Shown one piece after another: positions 42,805 to 52,665 of a DNA stretch of 64,000 bases; the first letter of the stretch is position 1; every line of letters starts with the position of its first letter. Where the stretch lies: contig CM055074.1 in the NCBI GenBank assembly GCA_029204045.2, positions 15,799,164 through 15,863,163 on the forward strand. The letters run 5' to 3'. A model generated the notes under the pieces. That model saw nothing but the letters and a program-made list of their open reading frames with translations, was not told the origin of the DNA and ran no database searches. A program made the translations under genes and the position numbers. This stretch comes from Tillandsia leiboldiana. Its lineage: Eukaryota; Streptophyta; Magnoliopsida; Poales; Bromeliaceae.

Positions 42805-44589
42805 GATGCCTCCTAGGCGGCAGATCCCTACCCGGGGTAATCCTACACCCCCGGAGGAGCCAGAGCAGTCTGGGCCTTCTGAGATCAGTGAGCTGAGGGC
42901 CATGGTGGCCCAGTTGGCGGAGAGCCACCGCCGACAGGAGCAGAGGTTCGAGTAGTTATTTGCCCAGGTTGCGGCACCTCCCCCTACTACTGCAGAGGCC
43001 CCCGTACCACCTGTTGTACCGCCGGCTATTCCACCAATCCCTACGGCACCGTCGTCGAGCAGTGGGGCCCAGGGGATGTTCTGGCCATTGACCCCAGTGG
43101 AGGAGCGGGAGTTTTCTGACAAACTCACCCAGTTCTGCAAGCGAGGACCCCCTAGGTTCTCGGGGCGGAGCACTCACCCATGGGAGATTGGATCGTGGCT
43201 AGCATCAATGGAGAAGTTGTTTCGGGACTTCTTCATTGACCAGAGATTCAGAGCGCATTTGGCAGTACACTGTCTAGAGGGGGATGCAGATGCTTGGTGG
43301 CGTCGGGTTGAGCCCTTAGAGTTTCAGGTCACCCGACAGCTACCCTGGTCGGAGTTCAGGAGGATGATCCTTGATACTTCTCCACGAGCGTGAAGAAGAA
43401 GATCGAAGATGACTTGAAGAACCTTCAGCAGGGTGATCGGCCAGTGTAGGACTATTTCCAGGAGTTTACGCAGTTGCTCAACTGCGTACCCTATGTTGCC
43501 AGGGATGGGCTGCACTAGGTGGAGATGTTTGAGACAGGTCTGCGCCCTGAGATCTATACCTTGGTGCACGCCCAGAGGCTTCAGACGTTATCAGAGGCAG
43601 TGGATCATGCACAGTGGGTCGAGAGGGGAGATCATGTTGTCTCTAGACGCGGAGGCCTGGTCGCTCAGAGTTCTGAGAGGAAGCGACCAGCATCGGACGA
43701 TGGGGGACAGGCCAGTTCCTGGAGGCCACCCCGACCACCACCGCCTCAGTTTACGGGCCGTGGGCGTTCGGAGCGGCGAGGGCCTGGGGGATCCCAGAGG
43801 CCCCCACAGCATCAGCAGCCCCAGCGACAGCAGCAACACTCGCAGCAGCAGAGGTCGCAGTCGCGACAGCAGGGATCTCAGCGGCAGTCGCACAGACAGC
43901 AGCAGCAGCAGCAGTCACGGCAGTTACGGGCCCCTGGCAGTTGTATCTTCTGCGGGGGTCAGCATTTTCCCGGCACTTGTGATCAGAGGTGGGGGCGTTG
44001 TTATGGCTGTGGTCAGGCCGGGCACATACGATCCTCATGCCCTTTTTCGGCATCAGTGGCACCTTCTTCGTCCTCAGTTTCTCTTCCACCTCAGCAGCGA
44101 CCGCCAGCTCAGCGGCCCTATGCTCCAGCGAGCAGGGCTCCTTCCTCCCATCCTGCAGACTACCGACCACCAGCACAGAGCGGGCGAGTCTACGCCGCTC
44201 AGGTAGGGGACTCCGCGGCAGCCGACCACGTGGTGGCAGGTATCACTTTACTTTTTGGTGCTAGAGCTCGCACTTTATTTGATACCGGTGCATCACATTC
44301 TTTTATCAGTAGAGTATTTGCATCATCTCATGGACTAGAGTTAGGTCGGTTGCCACATGCATTAGAGGTACATATTCCCGATCATACATTGCATGTAGAG
44401 GAGTGTTGTTGGTCTTGCCCGGTACAGCTTGAGTCTTGGATTTTGCCAGCGGACCTGATGGTCCTTAGTCAGCTGCGAGATTTTGACATTGTACTAGGGA
44501 TGGATTGGCTGGCTCGCTATTTCGCGACGATTGATTGCGCCGCGAGGACTGTTACTTTTAGCGAGCCAGGCCAGGAGGTGTTCGTTTAG
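42805..44589 (+). pseudogene. Gag-protease of element C, with several stops
   Basis: It starts MPPRRQIPTRGN at 42,805. The Gag core (about 43,090-43,620) has the CLEGDADAWW motif. A Gln-rich tract (about 43,800-43,920) and a CCHC knuckle (43,999-44,040, CYGCGQAGHIRSSC) precede the protease DTG at 44,281. TAG stops lie at 42,953, 43,447 and 43,516, and another at 44,587. A one-base loss near 43,378 shifts the frame. The first three TAGs sit where related proteins suggest Gln or a similar residue, consistent with CAG to TAG, the product of C deamination in a CHG context. The gene is dead. The domain order matches 1274-4795. Confidence 0.9.
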
Positions 44590-45712
44590 CGGGGGTGCTT
44601 GAGTGCTTTCTTTGCCTCTGTGGTTTCGACTTCTCGTGCGAGGCAGATGATGCGCAGTGGATGCGTGGCCTTTTTGGCATCTGTGGTTAAGGAGCCTGCG
44701 GCGGCACCGGGACTCGCGGATATCCCGATTGCCCACGAGTTCCCGGATGTGTTTCCTCCAGAGCTGATTTGTATGTCGCCGGATAGGGAGGTTGAGTTTT
44801 TGATTGACGTAGTCCCAGGAACTGCGCCAATCTCTAAGGCTCCTTACCGAATGGCACCGGCTGAGCTACGAGAATTAAAGGCGCAACTCCAGGATTTAAT
44901 GGACAAAGGTTTTGTGAGGCCGAGTGTATCGCCTTGGGGAGCGCCGGTGCTATTTGTGAAGAAGAAGGATGGATCACTTCGATTGTGTGTTGATTATCGA
45001 GAGCTGAATAAAGTGACCATCAAGAACAAGTACCCTTTGCCGCGCATTGATGACTTATTTGATCAGCTGCAAGGGTCTTGTGTCTTCTCCAAGATTGACT
45101 TACAGTCTGGTTACCACCAATTGAAGGTGAAGGCCGAGGACATCCCTAAGACGGCATTCAGGTCGCAGTACGGCCATTATGAGTTCACCGTCATGCCATT
45201 TGGATTGACAAATGCCCCTGCTGCTTTTATGGATTTAATGAACAGGATTTTTCGACCATACCTGGATCGGTTCGTCGTTGTTTTTATTGATGACATCCTA
45301 GTTTACTCCCGGAGCGATGTGGAGCACGAGGAGCACTTGAGGATTATGCTGCAACTTCTGAGAGAGAAGAAGTTGTATGCCAAGTTATCTAAGTGCGATT
45401 TCTGGCTTCGGAAGGTTGTCTTTTTGGGCCACGTGATTTCAGCCGCTGGAGTGGCAGTAGACCCGGCGAAGATCGAGGCAGTCCGGGATTGGCCCCGACC
45501 GACGACGGTATCAGAGGTCCGCAGTTTTATGGGCTTAGCTGGATATTTCCGTCGATTTGTGGAAGGCTTTGCGAAACTTTCCACACCCCTCACTCGCCTG
45601 ACGCGAAAAGTGATTAAGTTTATTTGGAGTGAAGATTGCCAGAGGAGCTTTGAGGAATTAAAGAACAGATTGATGACGGCTCCTATCCTTTCCCTCCCTG
45701 TTATGGGGAAAG
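44590..45712 (+). pseudogene. Reverse transcriptase of element C, truncated by LTR D2
   Basis: It continues in the protease frame after the TAG at 44,587. It shows the RT motifs VSPWGAPVLFVKKKDGS, YPLPRIDDLFDQL and the catalytic IDD (45,286-45,294), then the thumb region. The coding sequence runs into TGTCACGCC of D2 at 45,713. The host bases GAAAG (45,708-45,712) are the presumed target duplication; its second copy lies outside the window. RNase H, integrase and chromodomain are absent here. The equivalent protein of F is almost the same, with a handful of residue changes. Confidence 0.9.
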
Positions 45713-47161
45713 TGTCACGCCCCGAGTCCGCCAATTTGTACGGTTCGGGCACGCCAACAGACCCGCCTATCGGGTATGACCTTTCACTACCCGAAAGGAA
45801 CGGTAACATCCATAATCATACAACAAGTATATGCGGAAGCTCAATATCAGAGTACTGAAAATCACTATAAATTTGAACTTTCATTTTATAAACAAACAGT
45901 TTAAACGATAATGAAAGCATACAAGAGTGAACCATAACTTAAATTTATTACACTTTACATTTCTGAACTTGCAAATAAAATTATTACAACTCTTTTACAT
46001 AAATTCCTCACCATACAAAGTTCACTCAAGAAATATATAAAAGGGATACCTCTGCTAGACCCTCTAGGTCTCTATGCTGCTGGGCCCTTGCCCCTGACGT
46101 ATGCCTCGCCGTCTGCATCTGAACCGTCTCGTCTGCTGTATCCCGACCCGAACCTGTGGGGGGGGTCACCCAAGGGGTGTGAGAACTCCGACAGAGTTCC
46201 CAGTGGGTTCAACCACCGAGAAAAAGTGTCCTACACCACTTGGTCCAATGAAAGCAATAATAATAGTGCTAGGAAACTAAAATCCTCAATATCAAAATGC
46301 GGCTATGCTATATAATATATCACTACACTATCTGTGTATACTCATCGACCTAGCACTACTCTGTCTAGCCACACTAGGCTGCTAAGCACCAACTCGACCA
46401 CTATGCCGCTATATACAGGGTTCAACTAACCCGGCCACCTTGGCCACTCTATCTTTCTCTTTTTTTCTTTACATTCTGGTGCTTTAGTTCAAGTTAACCC
46501 TCGGAAATTCTTATCCAACGGGCCCCAGCCCGGTAGTCCTGCTACCATAAGATAAGATTTCTAAGGTTGCCGATAACACCCGCAAGTGCTACCCCGCCCA
46601 ACGGGGAACTTGTCCTACGGGTCACTGCCCGGGAGAGGGACACTGCCCTTGGCTCCGACAAGGCTACTTTTTACCCCCGAAGGTACGCTCGTTTTATCTT
46701 TATCTTTTCTTTTGCCTTTAGCTCTTTGCTTTGCCTTTACTTGGGAAGCTGAGTCTTGCTCACACACTTCCCCCGGGAGTGACATATGCTCAACCCTCCC
46801 GTTGGCAACTTAGCTTTAATTCTTTAATTCACTTGGGAGTGACATATGCTCAACCCTCCCAAGGGCCATTTAGGCTTTTCTTTTACAGGGTCCGAGGGTT
46901 CCAAAAGACGAATGCCTACAACCCCAATCAAACAAGAACAGGTTGTAGCATCGCCTCCCGTAGTGCTCGGCCCAATACATTTTATCTTATCCTTTTTACC
47001 TTTCATTAATCATTCTCTTTCTTTAACCATTCTCTTTACACTTTATGTTCAGATGAGTTTAAGGCACCTTGGCACTCATCCACCCGGGAGTGACATATGC
47101 TCAACCCTCCCGTTAGCATTCATGCCTCAATGCTTCTCTTTTGCTTTCCTCTTTTATTTCA

Positions 47162-47299
47162 AGCAATTTGCTTGTCTTGATCATTAATCACTTTAAGCTC
47201 GCTCTCGAGCAATTTGCTTGTCTTGATCATTAATCACTTTTAGCTCGCTCTCGAGCAATTTGCTTGTCTTGATCATTAATCACTTTAGCTTTCACTTAA
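47162..47299. repeat. 46-bp tandem repeat in D2
   Basis: Three units starting AGCAATTTGCTTGTCTTGAT at 47,162, 47,208 and 47,254. D1 has two diverged copies near 30,783-30,860. Confidence 0.88.
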
Positions 47300-48559
47300 G
47301 CTTTATTTCCTTTATCCTAAGTTCTTTACTCTAGGATAATTTGGGTGTCTATAACACCAATTTAAGTTTGAACAATTTACTCATTCACATTTCCACTTAT
47401 TTTGCCACTTGGCAATATCTTAAGTTTCCTGACCACTTTATACTTTTCTTACTTGTTCTCAATTCACAACCCTAAATTTCAATTACCCTTAAGGTTGCAC
47501 TATATCACTGCACTATGTCACTAGGACACTAGTTACTTTCAATCTTATCTAACTTAAGAGTTTATTAATCCTATTTCCATTTTCTCTTCCTTTCATGTCT
47601 CCACATTTGATCATTTTCCATTTTCCTTATTTAACTCAGATTGCAGTTAAACTAATTGATCCATTTACCCAGACTTCCTATGACTTCCTGGGGGTTACCT
47701 TAATTAATTCTCTAACTTGGGAATCTAATTTTCCCTTTTTCCTGATTCCTTACTGAATCCTAGAGTTTTACTAACTCTATTTTTCTGTTCCATGTTTAAC
47801 CTAGGGTTGCATTAACTCTATCTCCTCATTAGAGTTTAACCCTATTAGTTTCTCTTAGGTTCCTTTACCTAAGTTCCATGTCATATACACCCTAGAGTTT
47901 TCTGACTCTATGTTGATCACTCTATCCAGTGTCCTTAGGTTATCACCTAAGACCATGCCACTCATCCTTCCTAGGATAACTCCTAAGTTGATGTCACTCG
48001 TCAAACCCCTAAACTAGGTTTTCTCCTAGTCTTACTACCAACAAGTTCTGTTCCCTTATATCACATGATTCCTAGGGTTGTACCCTAACATGATCACAGT
48101 CATCAAGTAATTACTCATTTCTACGCATGCGATTATTTTCATATCCATCATAAAAATAATATTTATCCTCTAAGTCCTTTTCGCATATGAAAATGAATTA
48201 TCTCCTTTTGGCAACCGACAGTTGCATTTATCATCTGTGTCCATCTACACATACAAATTTATCCCCTATTGTGGATAAATCATAAATATCACTTTTCCTC
48301 TAAATTTCTCTACACATGCACATATATCATCTGTTATTGGCAACCAACAGTTGCTCTTTTCATCTGTGTTCCTCTAAACATGCAATCTTATTCATAATTA
48401 CCTAACGCCTCTAACAGGCTACTATCATGCTTCGAATCGAAAAGCAAAGGAGCAAGGGGAGAGGTCACCCAATTTCGGCAGAATTCTCCACCTTGTAGTG
48501 TACCCAATAGCTTGTAGACACTTGCAATTGGTCTCCGCGCGATTCCTCTTGTCCCCTCG

Positions 48560-49080
48560 AGCTTGCACGCAAAACGGCGCACTTTCCTCGAGTCCGCACG
48601 CAAAACGGTGCACGTCCACCAAACCTGCACGCAAAATGGTGCGCGTCAGAAAAACCCACACGCAAAACGATGCGCGCCACTTTAGTCGGCACGCAAAACG
48701 ATGCGCGTCAACTCAACCTACACGCAAAACGGTGTACGTACCCCAAATCTGCACGCAAAACAGTGCTCGTTCAACTGTAGGGTTGCACGCAAAACGATGC
48801 ACGCTTTTCTAGTCCTGCACGCAAATTGATGCAAAATATTAGACTTTGCATGCAAAACGGTGCACAGCAATTCAATCTGCGCGTAAATTGGAGCACGTAC
48901 CTCGGGTTGGCACGCAAAACGGTGCACGTTGCTTTTTCCACGTTGCATGCAAATCGGTGTATGTTTTCCGGGTTTACGCTCAAAACTGCGCACATTTTCT
49001 GCATTCGCGCGCAAAACGGAGCACGGTGTCAGAATCCGCGCGCAAAACGGAGCCTGCACGCAAAACGGTGCAGCAAAATA
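48560..49080. repeat. Hairpin minisatellite in LTR D2 (about 17 units)
   Basis: The same GCACGCAAAACGGTGCAC-type units as D1 at 31-34 bp spacing, but more diverged, and the 160-bp higher-order periodicity is weak. Confidence 0.85.
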
Positions 49081-49626
49081 CGGTCCCTGACACGCAAAAC
49101 GGTACGGGGTCAAATTTAATGTCCAAAATGAGGCCTACAAACTGTGCCAAAAATACCGTAAAAACGACGAACGAAACCTACCTCGATAGCATCGCGCCGC
49201 CCCACGCGCATACACGCGATCACCAGACTGTTTGGAGCATCTTGCGCGCTCCACGAGGTCGTCGCCGCGCCGCTCCAACCCACGAAATCCCCTCCATTGT
49301 TACGGCATTTTGGTATTGGCATATTTCGTGAGTCAAGTCAGTGAGTTGAGTCGGAGTCTTAAAGGGATCAAATTGTCAATCAGCAATCAAAGACTTAGAG
49401 AAGATTCAACAAGAGCTCAAGTTGACACTCAGTGTCTTGAATCTTGAAGATTGAAGTTGAAGAATTGTGGATCAGTTACATCAATCTCAAGAAGAAAGTA
49501 TTCAAAAGGATCAGGTATGGTTAACTAAATAATTTTGGTGATCCGAATACTTTCTTATAGTATAGAAACACTTGGAAGAATTTTTAATTTCATAATAATC
49601 AAAAACTGGTGTTCGGACATGTTCAG

Positions 49627-49848
49627 GATCCGGATCAGGGCCAACGATCCGGATCCCGAAGGTTGTTGCTTCATACAAGACTTCGATCCGGATCCATGCA
49701 ATTTCCGATCCGGATCCCGAATGTTAAGTTTTCTGATTTGTATGAACGATCCGGATCGGGCAATGCGATCCGGATCCCGAACCCTTGGTTTTCTGGAATC
49801 GTCAATCTCGTTACGACGATCCGGATCGCAGTAAATCCGATCCGGATC
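49627..49848 (+). promoter_or_regulatory. Four pairs of GATCCGGATC palindromes upstream of TATA, copia 2
   Basis: Perfect 10-bp palindromes start at 49,627/49,646, 49,685/49,707, 49,748/49,767 and 49,818/49,839. The spacing is 19-22 bp within pairs and 58-70 bp between pair starts. They end about 67 bp before the TATA box. Confidence 0.85.
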
Positions 49849-49914
49849 GCCGTCCTGAAAATTTCCAGATAAGGTAAGTTTTTGATTCTTATCTCTTTCC
49901 AAAGGTTTCTAAAC

Positions 49915-49922
49915 TATAAATA
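49915..49922 (+). promoter_or_regulatory. TATA box of copia 2 5' LTR
   Basis: TATAAATA in the context AAACTATAAATAGACAC, repeated in the 3' LTR at 54,933-54,940. Confidence 0.75.
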
Positions 49923-50172
49923 GACACTTAGGGTTTCTCAAAAACGTGGGAGCTACGGCCGATCAATTTATAAAACACTTGAGAGCAACCCTAGAGGCGA
50001 GGTTTTTATCGATCTTCTTCATAGCCTCTTTTAGGTCAATTCGATGGTTCTTTCAAGAACATATCTTTTGTCGAATTGATCTAATCTTTGCTTAGAGATT
50101 TCTTCTACGGTTCCTCAATGAGAATCTAAGCAAAGGATCACCATCGAAGCCTATATTCTATATCGGCTATTT

Positions 50173-50276
50173 GCGTCGTGGATTCGGCGTGACATCGTGG
50201 ATTCGATGTGTTGAAGGCGTTTCGTGGATTCGAAACGTGTGCTCGTGGATTCGAGTGGCGTTCGTGGATTCGAACG
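50173..50276 (+). other. Leader hairpin array with invariant TGGATT loop, copia 2
   Basis: Five adjacent stem-loops: 50,173-50,190 (GCGTCG/CGGCGT, two wobbles), 50,192-50,209 (ACATCG/CGATGT), 50,218-50,237 (CGTTTCG/CGAAACG), 50,240-50,257 (TGCTCG/CGAGTG, two wobbles) and 50,259-50,276 (CGTTCG/CGAACG). All have the loop TGGATT. The arms change together while the loop does not. They begin about 250 bp downstream of the TATA box, in the predicted RNA leader. Confidence 0.85.
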
Positions 50277-50677
50277 TGTGCAGTGGACGTGCAATCGGTG
50301 GAGCGCGAGGTCCGAAGAAATTGAAGGAGGGGTTGACACCTTGTTATTCTTCTTTTCTTAGAGGATTGTTATTGCGTGGACATCCAACCGTTCAGCGCAA
50401 GGTCCGAAGAAGCTGAAGGAGGGGTTGAGTCCGTGGAGTCGGTAATCACCTTGTTATTCTTCTATTCTTAGTGGATTGTTATTGCGTGTTGGTCCCGTGG
50501 TTTTTCTCCTGGATTGGAGTTTCCACGTATATCTCGGTGTGCTGTTTTTATTTCCGCATTGGTTTTTATTTTGCACTGAGATTTGATTTTATAAGTATTA
50601 CACCTATTCACCCCCCCCCCTCTAGTTGTTTGATAGTACCTATTTAGATCCTTGTGGATCCATAATAACTCTACAAT

Positions 50678-50689
50678 TGGTATCAGAGC
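50678..50689 (+). other. Primer-binding site of copia 2 (tRNA-Met)
   Basis: TGGTATCAGAGC, two bases after the LTR end, complementary to initiator tRNA-Met. Confidence 0.9.
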
Positions 50690-50709
50690 GGGTTTTAGGT
50701 TTATCTATC

Positions 50710-52665
50710 ATGATGGGTGAAAGTGGTAATATTTATAGACCTCCTCTTTTTGATGGGACTAATTATGCTTATTGGAAAGTGCGGATGAGAGCTTTTCTCA
50801 TCGCAATTGATGAGCGAGTATGGCAATCCGTGGAATGCGGTTGGGTGCATCCTGTTGAGGAAGTAGGAAATTCTACTACCCCAAAACCTCGCTCTAGATG
50901 GTCCAAAGAGGAATTTGAAAGATCTTCTTACAATGGGAAAGGTATGAACGCTTTATTTAATTCTCTTTCCTCGACTGAATTTACAAAAATTTCCGCGTGT
51001 GAAACCGCGAAGGAAATTTGGGATATTCTCAAAATTACACATGAGGGTACTAATCTTGTAAAAATTCAAAAGCTCCAGATGCTTACAAGTCAATTTGACT
51101 CTATTCATATGGAAGAGCATGAATTGTTTACAGATTATTACACTAGACTTCAAGATGTAATTAATACATGTGCTAATTTAGGAGAAAAGATCCCGGAGTC
51201 GAAAATTGTAAGAAAGATACTTCGGACTCTTCCGGAACGGTTTAGGGCAAAGGTTACCGCCATTGAAACCGTTAGTCATCCGGATGAGATGAGTGTTGAG
51301 GAATTAGTAGGTGCTTTGCAAACTTATGAATTGACTTTTCCTACTAATCAAGTTTCTTCCAAGTCTTCTTCTAAGCTTACAGGTATTGCATTCAAATCCA
51401 CAAAGAAAGAAGATAGCGAATCGAGTTCCGACGATGAAATCTCTTTTGCCGATTTTGAAGAACAATTGGCGCGGATCACAAAGAAATTTCGTCGGAAATT
51501 TTGGAAGAATCGAACCGATGGATCTTCATCCACGAAACCATCTAAAGGATCATCGGGTTCTAAATCCTCTAACCTCAAAAGCCTTGCAAAACCTTCTAAG
51601 GAAAAAGATGAATTCGAAGGGGAAATCCGATGTTATAGATGCAAAGGCTACGGCCATATTTCAACGGATTGTCCTACTCCGAAATTATATAAAAAGAAGG
51701 CTTTGCAAGCGAAAACTTGGGACGATTTTACTTCTAATGAATCAACCTCAAGTAAAGAGGAAAAAATCGTTGCTTCTCATGCCTCTCATTTTCCCTCTTC
51801 TAATAATTGTTTATCATCATTAGTCACTAACTCTACTCCTTTGATTTTGTATGAAACATCAACAACCGGCGGAGAGTCATCAAGTGAGGGGGAGTCGGAC
51901 GAGGAAGAACTCGTTGAGGCATATCAACAACTTCTTGCGGAATCTAAGAAGATGGCCAAACATATCAAGAAGTTGAGAAAGCAACGACTTGAAGATCAAG
52001 ACGAGAATCATGCTTTAAAGATCAAACTTCATGATCTCGAGGAGGAACGAGAGCTTTTATTGGATAATAATAAAATCCTCCAAGAAAAGATAAATCAATC
52101 GGAAACGGTCGTTAATTCCCATATTAACAAGATTGATTTTCTTGAAAAGCAGTTTGAGGAAATACATGTCACCAATCAAGCATTGACCAAGCAAGTTCAT
52201 CAACTTAAATCCGACATACAAAGGATTTCAACCGGTTCCAAGAAACTTGAATGTATGTCCGGATTAGGTCAAACAAGCAAGGTTGGTTTGGGATTCAAAA
52301 AGAACCAAACTGTGAATGCTTCAAGTTCCACAATGAAATTGAAAGGAAGAACTTGTCACCTATGTGGACTTGAAGGACATTTGGTGAAGAATTGCCCGAA
52401 AAAGAGAAAGAAGAGTCCTTCGGCAACTTCATCTACGGAGCGAACTCAACGGAATCAAAAGACACATCAAGTCAAAGGAGTTCACTCAACCCACCAAAGG
52501 TCCGAGCCACAACATCAATCATTCAAGTGGATCACTGCGAGGCAAAGACCTAAGGTGGATCAACAGTCAAAGCGGACAACCCCCGGCCACAACGAATCAA
52601 GACAACCCAAAATCCAGCGATTTTGGATTCGGAAAGGTGATATCTTTCCTTGTCTTAAGTTCTAA
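50710..52665 (+). CDS. Gag of copia 2 (SIRE type), intact
   Basis: 651 residues from the first ATG after the primer site (a second ATG follows at once). The copia Gag core (about residues 10-230, FDGTNYAYWKVRM near the start) is followed by an acidic Ser-rich linker and CCHC knuckle 1 at residues 308-321 (CYRCKGYGHISTDC). A long charged coiled coil (about 395-508) leads to CCHC knuckle 2 at 549-562 (CHLCGLEGHLVKNC). A basic tail ends at a stop after FPCLKF. Gag would assemble virus-like particles in the cytoplasm and package element RNA. The open frame, compared with four lesions in the gag of copia 1, suggests recent or continuing selection for Gag. No pol follows, so the particle would need protease, RT and integrase from relatives. 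Confidence 0.93.
   Translation: MMGESGNIYRPPLFDGTNYAYWKVRMRAFLIAIDERVWQSVECGWVHPVEEVGNSTTPKPRSRWSKEEFERSSYNGKGMNALFNSLSSTEFTKISACETAKEIWDILKITHEGTNLVKIQKLQMLTSQFDSIHMEEHELFTDYYTRLQDVINTCANLGEKIPESKIVRKILRTLPERFRAKVTAIETVSHPDEMSVEELVGALQTYELTFPTNQVSSKSSSKLTGIAFKSTKKEDSESSSDDEISFADFEEQLARITKKFRRKFWKNRTDGSSSTKPSKGSSGSKSSNLKSLAKPSKEKDEFEGEIRCYRCKGYGHISTDCPTPKLYKKKALQAKTWDDFTSNESTSSKEEKIVASHASHFPSSNNCLSSLVTNSTPLILYETSTTGGESSSEGESDEEELVEAYQQLLAESKKMAKHIKKLRKQRLEDQDENHALKIKLHDLEEERELLLDNNKILQEKINQSETVVNSHINKIDFLEKQFEEIHVTNQALTKQVHQLKSDIQRISTGSKKLECMSGLGQTSKVGLGFKKNQTVNASSSTMKLKGRTCHLCGLEGHLVKNCPKKRKKSPSATSSTERTQRNQKTHQVKGVHSTHQRSEPQHQSFKWITARQRPKVDQQSKRTTPGHNESRQPKIQRFWIRKGDIFPCLKF

Larger units (their letters stand above)
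39351..45712 (+). mobile_element. Ty3/gypsy Tekay-like element C (cut by D2 in RT)
   Basis: 5' LTR, primer site, gag-protease and RT up to 45,712, where LTR D2 enters. The same family as F, by LTR ends, minisatellite unit and near-identical RT protein. The left flank CCATA (39,346-39,350) is the candidate target duplication; the 3' part of the element is outside the window. Confidence 0.9.
45713..49297 (-). repeat. LTR D2, left segment
   Basis: The sense-strand end GGGGCGTGACA lies at 45,713 and abuts RT of element C. It is homologous to D1 (30,662-31,349 and 35,464-37,170). It contains three units near 46,765-47,110 with GGGAGTGACATATGCTCAAC, a 46-bp tandem array and the hairpin minisatellite. 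It is interrupted by copia 2 at 49,298. No protein-coding sequence is supported. Confidence 0.8.
49298..50675 (+). repeat. 5' LTR of copia 2
   Basis: It runs from TGTTACGGCATTTTGG to AATAACTCTACA. In order it holds palindrome pairs (49,627-49,848), TATAAATA (49,915-49,922), the hairpin array (50,173-50,276) and a C10 tract (50,611-50,620) near the end. Confidence 0.95.

Noticed and set aside
50678..50689. tRNA gene fragments (TGGTATCAGAGC at several places)
   Set aside because: These are primer-binding sites complementary to the tRNA-Met 3' end, next to LTRs. No cloverleaf surrounds them.
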